Below, piece after piece: positions 31,884 to 39,908 of a stretch of 64,000 bases of DNA; positions within the stretch are counted from its first letter, which is position 1, and the number at the start of each line of letters is the position of its first letter. The notes under the pieces are model-generated. The model did no database searches and was not told the origin of the DNA. It was given only the letters and a program-made list of their open reading frames with translations. Origin of the DNA: Streptomyces cavernicola (GTDB taxonomy: Bacteria > Actinomycetota > Actinomycetes > Streptomycetales > Streptomycetaceae). Location of the stretch: NCBI RefSeq assembly GCF_029968035.1, contig NZ_JASCIQ010000019.1, forward strand, positions 90,819 to 154,818. The letters are read 5' to 3'. A program made the translations under genes and the position numbers.

Positions 31884-32762
31884 TCACTCCTCGCTGAGCG
31901 GGCGCGCGCGGGCGGGCCCCTTCATCGGCGTGCGGGTGAGGAGCCCCGGCGCGTTGGTGATCACCCCGTCGCAGCCGAGGCGCAGCACCCGGTCCCGCTG
32001 CCGCGTCGAGTTCACGGTGTGCGCCCACACGTGCGGGATGCCCGAGTCGACCGCCCGTACCAGGTCCTGGTCGCGGGCCTTGTAGTCCACGTCCAGGACG
32101 TCGACGAACGCACGCCACTCGTGCGGCTTGTCGTGCCTCATCTGCTCGGCGCTGCGCCAGAGTTGGGCGCGCAGGCCGAGCTCGTGGGCGCGCTCGGCGA
32201 CCGCCGGCCAGTTCGAGTTGACCAGGACGGAGCGGGTCAGGCCGCGCTTGTGCAGCATCCGGGAGAGCGGGACCAGGCCGTCCTTGTCCTTGACCTCCAG
32301 GAGCAGCACCGTCCGCCCGCCGAACCGGTCAAGCACCTCGGCCACCGTCGGCGGGCGCTCGGGCCGCCAGGCCTTCCCCAGCGAGGGCCGCGGCACCAGG
32401 CGTACGTCGCGCCACTGCTTGGCCGTGAGCGCGCGGACCGGGCCCTTCCGGTCGGTCGTACGGTCCAGGGTCGCGTCGTGCATGGCGACGAGCGTGCCGT
32501 CGCGCAGCACCCTGGTGTCCACGTCGAGCACCTGGGCCGTGCCCCGCTCGAACGCCGCCATAAGCCCGGACATGCTGTTCTCGGGGACTTCGAGGGCGCC
32601 GCCGCGATGCGCGGTGTACGTGATGCGGGGGAGCGCGTCGACGGTGAGCGGACCGCCGCCGCTCCACTCCAGGGGAGCGGCCGGGCCGGTCGACGTCACG
32701 CCGGTCAGGTTTCCTGCCAGGGCAAGGGCGGTGATGACAGCGGGTGCAGCCATGGTGACCAT
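31884..32762 (-). CDS. Glycerophosphodiester phosphodiesterase family protein
   Basis: A 292-residue GDPD that would hydrolyse glycerophosphodiesters to glycerol-3-phosphate and an alcohol. The TIM-barrel signature YTAHRGG, then PENSMSGL, supplies the catalytic His/Arg and Glu; LDVDTRVLRDGTLVAMHDATLDRTT supplies the metal Asp and the second His. An N-terminal hydrophobic stretch (APAVITALALAGNLTG) is a short signal peptide, so the enzyme is likely exported. ATG 32762 lies 6 nt after a TACCTT -10 (32774-32769), again leaderless in type. Confidence 0.9.
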   Translation of the reverse strand: MVTMAAPAVITALALAGNLTGVTSTGPAAPLEWSGGGPLTVDALPRITYTAHRGGALEVPENSMSGLMAAFERGTAQVLDVDTRVLRDGTLVAMHDATLDRTTDRKGPVRALTAKQWRDVRLVPRPSLGKAWRPERPPTVAEVLDRFGGRTVLLLEVKDKDGLVPLSRMLHKRGLTRSVLVNSNWPAVAERAHELGLRAQLWRSAEQMRHDKPHEWRAFVDVLDVDYKARDQDLVRAVDSGIPHVWAHTVNSTRQRDRVLRLGCDGVITNAPGLLTRTPMKGPARARPLSEE

Positions 32763-32914
32763 GTCGCCAAGGTAGGCAGATATGTCCGGACTCGCCCGTC
32801 ATCGACACCCAAGGCCTCGCATCGCCCCCGGTACCCCGGATGAGGAGTGCGGCCACCCGGGGCGCAGGATGGTGGCACCATGGACGGACGGGACGAAGCA
32901 AGGTGAGGGGATAG

Positions 32915-33643
32915 ATGGGCGCGGAGTTCGGCCGTCGCACCGGCGGACAGAGCAGGTTTTCCCAGTGGTTGCGCTCCCGCCGCCCCAAGGACGCGGGCGA
33001 GGACGAGAGCGCCGACCGCCAGGCGCTGCTCCTCGCCGCCGCCGCGGCGGGCCTGCCGCTCGCCCCGGCCGCACACCCGGCCGGGTACCGCTGCTCCTGC
33101 GACCGCATCGGCTGCCCCACCCCCGCCCGGCACCCGATCTCCTTCGCCTGGCAGACCCAGTCGACCACCGACCGCGCCCAGATCGAGCGCTGGGCCACGC
33201 ACCAGCCGGAGGCCAACTTCATCACGGCCACCGGCATGGTCCACGACGTCCTGGACGTACCGGTGGAAGCCGGCCGCAGCGCTCTGGAGCGGCTGCTCGC
33301 CGAAGGCGTCGAGGTCGGCCCCGTCGCGGAGTCCGGCGGGGACCGGATGATGTTCTTCACCGCGACCCGGGGCACCCCCGAGGACGAGGACGAGTGGTGG
33401 CCGTGTGAGCTGGACTGCCACCCCGAGACGATGGACGAGCACCCCGGCCTGCGTTGGCACTGCCGGGGTTCGTACGTTCTGGTGCCGCCCGCGCGCCTGC
33501 CGGGGGAGCTCGACGTCCACTGGGTGCGCGGCCCCGAGCATCCGCTGCCCGAGCCGCTGACTCTGCTCGAAGCCCTCACCGACGCCATCGCGCAGCACGC
33601 GGGATCGGAACCGGAGAGCGCGGCCTGGCCGCTGCGCGGCTGA
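32915..33643 (+). CDS. Bifunctional DNA primase/polymerase (prim-pol) domain protein
   Basis: A 242-residue stand-alone prim-pol N-terminal domain of the kind found in Streptomyces core genomes. Visible segments are LLAAAAAGLPLAPAAHPAGYRCSC, a CxC-x4-GC cluster likely to bind zinc (CSCDRIGCPTPARHP), ISFAWQTQSTTDRAQIERWA, and DVLDVPVEAGRSALERLL in place of the usual D-x-D strand. With Val-Pro-Val where the metal-binding acids are expected, catalysis is doubtful. No helicase domain is attached and no replication genes are near. Confidence 0.82.
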   Translation: MGAEFGRRTGGQSRFSQWLRSRRPKDAGEDESADRQALLLAAAAAGLPLAPAAHPAGYRCSCDRIGCPTPARHPISFAWQTQSTTDRAQIERWATHQPEANFITATGMVHDVLDVPVEAGRSALERLLAEGVEVGPVAESGGDRMMFFTATRGTPEDEDEWWPCELDCHPETMDEHPGLRWHCRGSYVLVPPARLPGELDVHWVRGPEHPLPEPLTLLEALTDAIAQHAGSEPESAAWPLRG

Positions 33644-33682
33644 GCACACCCGGCCCGACCGCCAGGACCGCGAGACCGCACA

Positions 33683-33719
33683 CGAAGGCGCCCGGAGGCT
33701 CGGCCTCCGGGCGCCTTCG
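33683..33719. terminator. Bidirectional terminator hairpin
   Basis: A perfect 17-bp stem, CGAAGGCGCCCGGAGGC (33683-33699) pairing with 33703-33719 around TCG. It lies between the convergent prim-pol and lipoprotein genes and would serve both. AA/TT pairs at the base help. Confidence 0.85.
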
Positions 33720-33747
33720 CGTCGTTTGAAGTCCGGTGAAGTCCGGG

Positions 33748-34740
33748 TCACTCGCCCTTGGCGCCCGTGAGCCCCTGCACTCGGTTCAGTACCTGGACCA
33801 GCGAGTTGGTGCCGCCCTTCGGCGGTACGAGGGCGGCCTGGCCGGCCACGGACTCCAGCGTCACCGCACCCTTCGCGTCGCCCCTCATCAGGGCGCGCAC
33901 GTCCGCGGGGATGCGCAGGTTCAGGCCCTCGGCCGCGGTGCGCTTCTCGAAGTGCCGGGTGGAGAAGAACACAAGGGCCCCGCCGTTCTCGGTGCGCAGC
34001 CCGACCGGGGCGAAGTCGCCGGAGTTCTGCGGCTCGTCGATGTACTGCGTGACCAGGCCGAGGCGCTCGGCTTCCCGCTCGCGCTTCTCCCGCCAGCCCG
34101 AGGTGTGCGTGCCCTCCTCGAAGGTCTCGCCGCCGTCCTTCAGATAGGAGGCGTACTCCTTGCTCAGGTTCTTCGGCGGGACGGTGAGCTTCGAGTCGTT
34201 CAGGGCGACCGGCTCGGCGAGCCCGTCCGCGTCCTTCTTGAACTTCGGGACCTGGCCGGGCTTCAGGAACGCCACGTACGACGCCTCCCACGGCAGGTCC
34301 ATGCCGCCGCGGGTGAAGACGAGGACCCAGCGGAACTGGTCGTTGTTGTCCTTGTTGCTGCCGGAGTCCGCGACGAACCAGCGCGGCCAGCCGGCCTGCT
34401 TCGGGATGGTGAACTTCGTGTCGTCGAACTTCAGCGGCGTCGGCGCCGGCCCCTCGGAGCCGTTCTTCTTGCGCTCCGCGCGCACCTTGAGGTCCGCCTG
34501 GTTGATCGCGCCGAACGGCCCGGTGAGGTATTTCGCGTCCTTCGCCGGGTCGGCCTCGGCCTCCGCCGCGTTGTACGCCTTCGTGAAGTCCTTCAGGGCA
34601 CGGGCGGCCTCAGCCTTCGTGGCCGCCGGGACGATCTCCCGCTCCCCGTGCACCGTCACGCACCCGCTCGCCGTCACGGCCAGCACCGTCACCGCCGCTG
34701 CCGCCGCGGCCGGCCGACCCACCTTGCGCAGCCTGCTCAT
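33748..34740 (-). CDS. Secreted lipoprotein following efeU (DUF8094-like)
   Basis: A 330-residue lipoprotein. The signal peptide RLRKVGRPAAAAAAVTVLAV ends in the lipobox TASGC. The mature part starts VTVHGEREIVPAATKAEAARALKDFTKAYN and has a beta-rich middle (FRWVLVFTRGGMDLPWEASYVAFL) and a late GLRTENGGALVFFSTRHFEKR segment. ATG 34740 is the family-like start; a TTG 24 nt earlier is in frame. Its first 131 nt overlap the 3' end of efeU in another frame. Position at the end of the efeOBU run suggests co-transcription, but no direct iron function is visible. Confidence 0.82.
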   Translation of the reverse strand: MSRLRKVGRPAAAAAAVTVLAVTASGCVTVHGEREIVPAATKAEAARALKDFTKAYNAAEAEADPAKDAKYLTGPFGAINQADLKVRAERKKNGSEGPAPTPLKFDDTKFTIPKQAGWPRWFVADSGSNKDNNDQFRWVLVFTRGGMDLPWEASYVAFLKPGQVPKFKKDADGLAEPVALNDSKLTVPPKNLSKEYASYLKDGGETFEEGTHTSGWREKREREAERLGLVTQYIDEPQNSGDFAPVGLRTENGGALVFFSTRHFEKRTAAEGLNLRIPADVRALMRGDAKGAVTLESVAGQAALVPPKGGTNSLVQVLNRVQGLTGAKGE

Positions 34741-35581
34741 CGCTTGCTTTTCGCTCCGCTCCAACTGCCGCCACTGACGGTCGGAACCCTACCGGGGCCA
34801 GGAACACCACGAGCGTCGGGATCAGATACAGAGCCCACACCGTGACCTGGACGACCGTCGGGTCCGGCTGGAAGTTGAAGACGCCCTTGAGGAGCGTCCC
34901 GTACCAACTGTCCGGCGGGATCGCCGCGCTGACGTCGAAGGCCTTGCTCGCCAGGCCCGGCAGGAAGCGCGCCTCCTGCAGATCGTGGAAGCCGTACGCG
35001 AGGACGCCCGCGGCGACCACGATCAGCATGCCGCCGGTCCACGTGAAGAACTTCGCCAGGTTGATGCGCAGGGCACCCCGGTAGAACAGCCAGCCCATCG
35101 CGACCGCCGTGAGCAGCCCGAGCAGCGCGCCCGCGAGCGGCCGCCAGCCGTCGTCGGCCGCGTCCACGGAGCGCCACACGAACAGCGAGGTCTCGATGCC
35201 CTCCCGGCCCACCGCGAGGAACGCCGTGGCGACCAGGGCGCCCGTGCCCATCGTCAGGGCGGCGTCCAGCTTGCCGTGCAGCTCGGCCTTGAGGTGCCGG
35301 GCGGTGCGCCGCATCCAGAACACCATCCAGGTCACCAGGCCCACCGCGACGAGGGACAGGCTGCCGCCGATCAACTCCTGTGCCCCGAAGGTGAGTTGCT
35401 GCGTACCGAACTGCAGGGCCGCGCCGAAGGCCAGGCTGACGCCGACCGCGACGCCCACGCCCAGCCAGATCGGCCGGAGCGCGGCGCGGTTGCCGGTCTT
35501 CACCAGGTACGCGACGAGGATGCAGACCACGAGTGAGGCCTCCAGGCCCTCCCGCAGTCCGATCAAGAAGTTGGCGAACAC
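34610..35581 (-). CDS. efeU: Iron permease EfeU (FTR1 family)
   Basis: A 323-residue high-affinity iron permease of the Ftr1/EfeU family that takes up Fe after ferroxidase action. Both REGLE-type iron motifs are present (GLREGLEASLV and VGREGIETSLF), with seven or so membrane helices. The last about 50 residues after FLAPVGFRP are low-complexity Gly/Ala/Arg/Asp and overlap the following lipoprotein gene by 131 nt, so the true stop may have been lost or frameshifted. ATG 35581 lies 3 nt after efeB. Confidence 0.88.
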   Translation of the reverse strand: MFANFLIGLREGLEASLVVCILVAYLVKTGNRAALRPIWLGVGVAVGVSLAFGAALQFGTQQLTFGAQELIGGSLSLVAVGLVTWMVFWMRRTARHLKAELHGKLDAALTMGTGALVATAFLAVGREGIETSLFVWRSVDAADDGWRPLAGALLGLLTAVAMGWLFYRGALRINLAKFFTWTGGMLIVVAAGVLAYGFHDLQEARFLPGLASKAFDVSAAIPPDSWYGTLLKGVFNFQPDPTVVQVTVWALYLIPTLVVFLAPVGFRPSVAAVGAERKASDEQAAQGGSAGRGGSGGDGAGRDGERVRDGARGAGDRPGGHEG

Positions 35582-35584
35582 GCC

Positions 35585-36838
35585 TCAAACCTTTCCGGTG
35601 AACAGGTCGCGGCCCCACCAGGAGCCCTGGTCCGCCACCCCGGGCGGGATCGCGAAGACGGCCGAACCGACGTGCTGGATGTACTCGTTGAGCACGTCGG
35701 ACTCCGCGAGCCGCCGCTGCACGGGCACGAACGCGTCGCGCACGTCACGCTGGTACGCCAGGAAGAACAGGCCCGCGTCAAGGCGTCCGAGGCCGTCGGT
35801 GCCGTCGGTGAACGAGTAGCCGCGGCGCAGCATCCGCGCCCCGCCGTTGCTGTCCGGGTGCGCGAGGCGGACGTGCGCCACCTCCGGCATGGCCCGCAGA
35901 TCCGGCTCGTCCCGCTCGCGCTTCTTGCCGTACGGGGCGCCCTCGCCCTTGGTGCGACCGAAGATGTCCTCCTGCTCCTTGAGCGAGGTCCGGTCCCAGG
36001 TCTCGATGTTCATGCGGATGCGGCGGGCCACCAGATAGGTGCCGCCCGCCATCCAGTCCGGCCCGTCCGCCTCGCTCACCCACACGTGCTCGTCCAGGGC
36101 GGCGGTGTCGGTGCCGGCGATGTTCCGGGTGCCGTCCTTGAAGCCCATCATGTTGCGCGGGGTCTGCGCGTCCGGCGTCGTCGAGGAGGTCTTGCCGAAG
36201 CCGAGCTGCGACCAGCGCACCGCGACCGTGCCCATGCCGATCCGCGCCAGGTTGCGGATCGCGTGCACCGCGACCTGCGGGTCGTCCGCGCAGGCCTGTA
36301 CGCACAGGTCGCCGCCGCTGCGCGCCTTGTCCAGGTTGTCGCCGCGGAACTTCGGCAGGTCGACCAGGGCCTCGGGCCGCCGCTCGCGCAGCCCGAACCG
36401 CTCGTCGAAGAGCGAGGGCCCGACGCCGAAGGTCAGGGTCAGACGGGACGGCTTGAGGCCGAGCGCCTCGCCGGTGTCGTCCGGCGGGGCCTCCGGGATA
36501 CCGCCGTACGCGCCCTCGCCGACGGGGCGGCCCGCGGTGAGCAGCGCCGCCGCCGCACTCCACTCCTCCAGGAGCGCGGCGAGTTCGGCCCGGTCGTCGG
36601 TCTTCACGTCGAACGCGGCGAAGTGCAGCCGGTCCTGCACCGCGGTGGCGATGCCCGCCTGGTGCCGCCCGCGGAAAGGCACCGCGGCCCCCGCCTGCGC
36701 CGCCGGCTCGCCGCCCGGACCGCCCTGCGCCACGGCCATCGCGCCCGCGCCCGCGGCGGCGCCGACGGCGAGGCCCGCGCCGCCGAGGGCGAGCAGCGAA
36801 CGCCGCGAGGGCGCGGAGGTGTTCGTACGCTCCGTCAT
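35585..36838 (-). CDS. efeB: Deferrochelatase/Dyp-type peroxidase EfeB
   Basis: A 417-residue Tat-exported heme peroxidase of the DyP family. The signal is SRRSLLALGGAGLAVGAAAG at about residues 11-30. The DyP motif GxxDG is present in GFKDGTRN, and the heme-ligand His lies in the following ADGPDWMAGGTYLVARRIRMN to AHVRLAHP region. In the EfeUOB system it is thought to oxidise ferrous iron or to extract iron from heme. It lies between efeO and efeU with very short gaps, so they form one operon. Confidence 0.93.
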   Translation of the reverse strand: MTERTNTSAPSRRSLLALGGAGLAVGAAAGAGAMAVAQGGPGGEPAAQAGAAVPFRGRHQAGIATAVQDRLHFAAFDVKTDDRAELAALLEEWSAAAALLTAGRPVGEGAYGGIPEAPPDDTGEALGLKPSRLTLTFGVGPSLFDERFGLRERRPEALVDLPKFRGDNLDKARSGGDLCVQACADDPQVAVHAIRNLARIGMGTVAVRWSQLGFGKTSSTTPDAQTPRNMMGFKDGTRNIAGTDTAALDEHVWVSEADGPDWMAGGTYLVARRIRMNIETWDRTSLKEQEDIFGRTKGEGAPYGKKRERDEPDLRAMPEVAHVRLAHPDSNGGARMLRRGYSFTDGTDGLGRLDAGLFFLAYQRDVRDAFVPVQRRLAESDVLNEYIQHVGSAVFAIPPGVADQGSWWGRDLFTGKV

Positions 36839-36869
36839 GACCGGACTCCCGACTCGCCTGTTCCCGGGC

Positions 36870-38027
36870 CTACTTGGCGACCACCGCGGCCGCGAGCTGC
36901 GACAGCGGCTCGGCCAGCGCGTTCACCGCGTCCGACAGTTCCTTGCGCTCGTCCTTGCCGACCTTGTCGTAGGACTCGAAGTCGTAGGACTTCTCGTCCT
37001 CGCGGTACTCGTCGAGCAGTTCGTTCAGAGCCGTGAACCGCCGGTCGAGCTGGGCGGTCAGCTGCGGGTCGTTCTTCGCGGCGACCTGCTTGAGCAGCGC
37101 GTACGACTTCTCCGCGCCCTCGACGTTGGCCTTGAAGTCGACCAGGTCGGTGTGCGAGTAGCGCTCCTCCTCGCCGGTGACCTTGCCGGTGGCGACCTCG
37201 TCGAGGAGCTCCTTGGCGCCGTTGGCCATCGAAGTGGGCGTGATCTCGGCCTCGTTGACCTTGTCCTGCCACTTCTCCAGGTCCTTGACCAGCAGGTCCG
37301 CGAGCTCCTTGTCGCGGCCGGTGATCTTCTCGTCCTTCCACAGCGAGCGCTCCAGACGGTGCCAGCCCGTCCAGTCCTTCTCCGGATCCTGACCGCCCGT
37401 CAGGCCGTCCTCGCGCAGGTCGACCTTGGGGTCGATGTCGCCGAAGGACTCGGCCACCGGCTCGGTGCGCTCCCAGCCGATCCGGGACGGCGCGTACGCC
37501 TTCTTCGCCGCCTCCAGGTCGCCGGCCTTCACGGCGTCGGCGAACTTCTTCGCCAGCGGCAGCGTCTCGTCGGCCTGCTCCTGCGCGTACGTGCGGTACG
37601 CGGCCACGGCGGCGTCCAGCTTCGGGTCGCGCGCGACCTCCTTGCCGCCGCCGGTCGCCTTCACCTTCTGCCGGATGCCCTCGCCGACCATGCCGGGCTT
37701 GCAGGCGATCTGGTACGAGCCCGCCTTGACCTCGGCGTTGACCTTCTGGCTTGTGCCGGGGCCGATGTTCTCGCGCTCGGTGACGATCCGGTCGTCCGGG
37801 TAGAGCACGTACACCTCGGTGACCTTGGAGCCGGTGTTCTCCACGTCGAGCACCACGTGCCCCGCCGGGAACTCCTTCTTCGACACCTTGCAGGAGTCGT
37901 CGCCCGCGGTGACCTTCACGACGTGGTCGCCGCCGGCACCGGCCTTGCTCTTCTCGGTGCAGCCCGTGGCCACGGCGGCGAGTGCCACTGCCGTGACGGA
38001 GGCGAGGGTGACGCGAACGGCGCGCAT
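36870..38027 (-). CDS. efeO: Iron-binding lipoprotein EfeO (cupredoxin and M75 domains)
   Basis: A 385-residue exported protein. The signal ends in the lipobox VATGC at about residue 23. An N-terminal cupredoxin-like domain (KVTAGDDSCKVSKKEFPAG, YQIACKPGM) precedes the imelysin/M75 domain with the HxxE motif in GWHRLERSLW. It binds iron or copper and hands it to the permease EfeU. It is the first gene of the operon; a candidate iron box lies 46-64 nt upstream. Confidence 0.93.
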   Translation of the reverse strand: MRAVRVTLASVTAVALAAVATGCTEKSKAGAGGDHVVKVTAGDDSCKVSKKEFPAGHVVLDVENTGSKVTEVYVLYPDDRIVTERENIGPGTSQKVNAEVKAGSYQIACKPGMVGEGIRQKVKATGGGKEVARDPKLDAAVAAYRTYAQEQADETLPLAKKFADAVKAGDLEAAKKAYAPSRIGWERTEPVAESFGDIDPKVDLREDGLTGGQDPEKDWTGWHRLERSLWKDEKITGRDKELADLLVKDLEKWQDKVNEAEITPTSMANGAKELLDEVATGKVTGEEERYSHTDLVDFKANVEGAEKSYALLKQVAAKNDPQLTAQLDRRFTALNELLDEYREDEKSYDFESYDKVGKDERKELSDAVNALAEPLSQLAAAVVAK

Positions 38028-38072
38028 ACGGGACTCCAGAGAGGGACGAGGGCCAGGTGAGGCGGACCTAAC

Positions 38073-38091
38073 TTATCTGAGGCTTACCTCA
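38073..38091. promoter_or_regulatory. Candidate iron box upstream of efeO
   Basis: TTATCTGAGGCTTACCTCA (19 nt) matches the palindromic iron box at about 13 of 19 positions when read on the minus strand. It lies where a DmdR/IdeR repressor would block the efeO promoter, and the downstream operon is iron uptake. Confidence 0.65.
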
Positions 38092-38254
38092 CTTCAAGTT
38101 GCCCGTCCAGTGATTCGACTCTCATCCGCGCTGGATGAGCGCGACCCGATAACGACCTGGTCATGAGGGGTTCAGAGGGCGGTCAAGGGCGGGTCAAAGG
38201 GGCCGTCGGACCACCGAATGCGGGGCGCCCGCCCGCTGATGCTTCAATGCCCGG

Positions 38255-38974
38255 ATGACTTCGGCGACCGGCCGGCCCGGCCCCCTCGACCTCGATGTGC
38301 TCCGCGTCTTCTGTGGCCCCGACGGGCTCTGCGGCAACGCCCTCGGGGTCGTCCGCGACGGCGCCGCCGTGCCCGGCGAGGCGGCGCGGCAGGACCTCGC
38401 GCGCCGCCTCGGCCACAGCGAGACCGTGTTCGTCGACGATGACGAGCGCGGCGTGGTCGACATCTACACCCCCACCCTCCGCCTGCCCTTCGCCGGGCAC
38501 CCCTGCGTCGGCACGGCCTGGCTCCTCGACCTGCCCGAACTCCACACGCCCGCCGGGGTGGTGACGGCACGTCAGGACGGCGAGTTCAGCTGGATCACGG
38601 CCCGCCCGGAGTGGGCCCCGGCGCGGGTGCTCCGGCAGTACGGCTCGGCCTCGGAAGTGGACGCCCTCGACGTACCGCCGCCCGGCGAGTGGGTGTACGC
38701 CTGGGCGTGGGAGGACGAGGCGGCCGGTCGCGTACGTGCGCGGGCGTTTCCCGGGCGTATCGATGAGCGCGGCGTCAGCCGCTCCGGTGGAGCCGGGGCT
38801 TGCACCGGGGGCATCGACGAGGACGAGGCGACGGGGGCGGCCGCGCTGCTCCTCACGGCCGCGCTCGGCCGCGCGCTCAACATTCGCCAGGGCGCGGGCA
38901 GTCAGATCCTCACGGCGCCCAACCCGGACGGGACGGTGGAGGTGGGCGGCCGCGTGCAGCTGGTCGGGCCCTGA
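38255..38974 (+). CDS. PhzF-family isomerase-like protein
   Basis: A 239-residue PhzF/DapF-fold protein. The catalytic Glu is Glu56 in RLGHSETVFV; LPFAGHPCVGTAWLL and the late GIDEDEATGAAALLLTAALGR are family strands, and IRQGAGSQILT is the C-terminal substrate loop. PhzF enzymes isomerise trans-2,3-dihydro-3-hydroxyanthranilate, but most relatives have unknown substrates; there are no phenazine genes here. A TTCAAT 6 nt before ATG 38255 hints at another leaderless start, with a weaker -10. Confidence 0.85.
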   Translation: MTSATGRPGPLDLDVLRVFCGPDGLCGNALGVVRDGAAVPGEAARQDLARRLGHSETVFVDDDERGVVDIYTPTLRLPFAGHPCVGTAWLLDLPELHTPAGVVTARQDGEFSWITARPEWAPARVLRQYGSASEVDALDVPPPGEWVYAWAWEDEAAGRVRARAFPGRIDERGVSRSGGAGACTGGIDEDEATGAAALLLTAALGRALNIRQGAGSQILTAPNPDGTVEVGGRVQLVGP

Positions 38975-38980
38975 TTTTTC

Positions 38981-39128
38981 CCCTACCCGCCCCTTCCCGG
39001 CAGTGTCCGATGTGCGGCTGGCGCCGCGTGGCCTGCCGGACGGGCCTCCTCAAACGCCGGAGGGGCTGGTTTTTAGGGGCGCGGGGAACTGCGCGATCAG
39101 CCACGACGGCGCAGCAGTCGAAACACGG
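38981..39128. repeat. Intergenic modular repeat (copy at 39.0 kb, partial)
   Basis: The gap between convergent phzF and heme oxygenase genes contains CCGCCCCTTCCCGG, CTCCTCAAACGCCGGAGGGGC and GGGGCGCGGGGAACTGCG with the following CAGCCACGACGG module. Only one inverted end is recognisable, so the copy is incomplete. Confidence 0.8.
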
Positions 39129-39130
39129 GC

Positions 39131-39814
39131 TCACGCGCTGAGCGGGAACTCGTCCCCAAGGGCCCGGAACACGGCAGTGTTCAACGCGAACGCCCGCTTG
39201 CACTCGTCCACGATCCGCATCTTCTCCAGCTCGTCCACCGGCACCCCGTCCAACAGCTCGCGATACCCCCGCTTGAACGCCGCCGGATTGCCGATCCCCT
39301 CGAAGACGTAGAACCGCACACCGTCGCCCTTGCGCGCGAAGCCCCACGTCCGCTCCGCCTTGTCGCGGATGATCTGGCCGCCGGAGAGGTCGCCGAGGTA
39401 GCGCGTGTAGTGATGCGCGACGAAGCCGCCGGGCCAGCTGCGGGCGCACTCGGCGACCCGGCCCGCGTACGCCCGCGTCGCGGGCAGCGGCTGCAGGTCC
39501 GCGCGCCAGTCCTCCGCCCCGCCGTGCAGATGTGCGAGGTCCCGCTCCAGCTCGGCCGTGCGCATCAGCTCGGGCTGTATGAACGGGCCCGCCACCGGGT
39601 CGTCCCGCAGGGCCTCGGCGCCGTCCTCAAGCGCGCGGTACACGAACCACAGCTGCTCCGTGTAGCGCGTGTACGCCTCCACGCCGAGCTTGCCGCCGAG
39701 CAGGTCGCTCATGAACGTCGAGGTCTCGGCCTCCGTGTGCGCCTCGTGGGACGCAGTGCGGATGACCGTCGAGAACGGCGTGACCGGCGTGGACGACGTG
39801 GACGGGCTGGACAC
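39131..39814 (-). CDS. Heme oxygenase (biliverdin-producing)
   Basis: A 227-residue heme oxygenase of the HO-1/HmuO type that opens heme to biliverdin, CO and Fe2+. The proximal His lies in ASHEAHTEAE (His23 or His26), and DLSGGQIIRD is the distal-helix glycine-rich motif. GTG 39814 has GGAGG 7 nt upstream. The enzyme would release iron from heme, which fits the nearby efe operon. Two copies of an inverted repeat lie in its upstream region (39831-39871). No heme importer is adjacent. Confidence 0.93.
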   Translation of the reverse strand: MSSPSTSSTPVTPFSTVIRTASHEAHTEAETSTFMSDLLGGKLGVEAYTRYTEQLWFVYRALEDGAEALRDDPVAGPFIQPELMRTAELERDLAHLHGGAEDWRADLQPLPATRAYAGRVAECARSWPGGFVAHHYTRYLGDLSGGQIIRDKAERTWGFARKGDGVRFYVFEGIGNPAAFKRGYRELLDGVPVDELEKMRIVDECKRAFALNTAVFRALGDEFPLSA

Positions 39815-39830
39815 GGGGGAACCTCCGATG

Positions 39831-39871
39831 CCGACGGGCTGTCGGTGAAGGAGTTCCCGACGAGCTGTCGG
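39831..39871. promoter_or_regulatory. Paired inverted repeats upstream of heme oxygenase
   Basis: CCGACGGGCTGTCGG (39831-39845) and CCGACGAGCTGTCGG (39857-39871) are two 15-nt dyads with CCGAC/GTCGG arms, 26 nt centre to centre, 17-57 nt before the start. They differ from the iron box and look like a dimer-of-dimers operator. Confidence 0.6.
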
Positions 39872-39908
39872 TAAAACGTGCGTGCGAAGAAAGAGGTTCC
39901 CGGAACCA

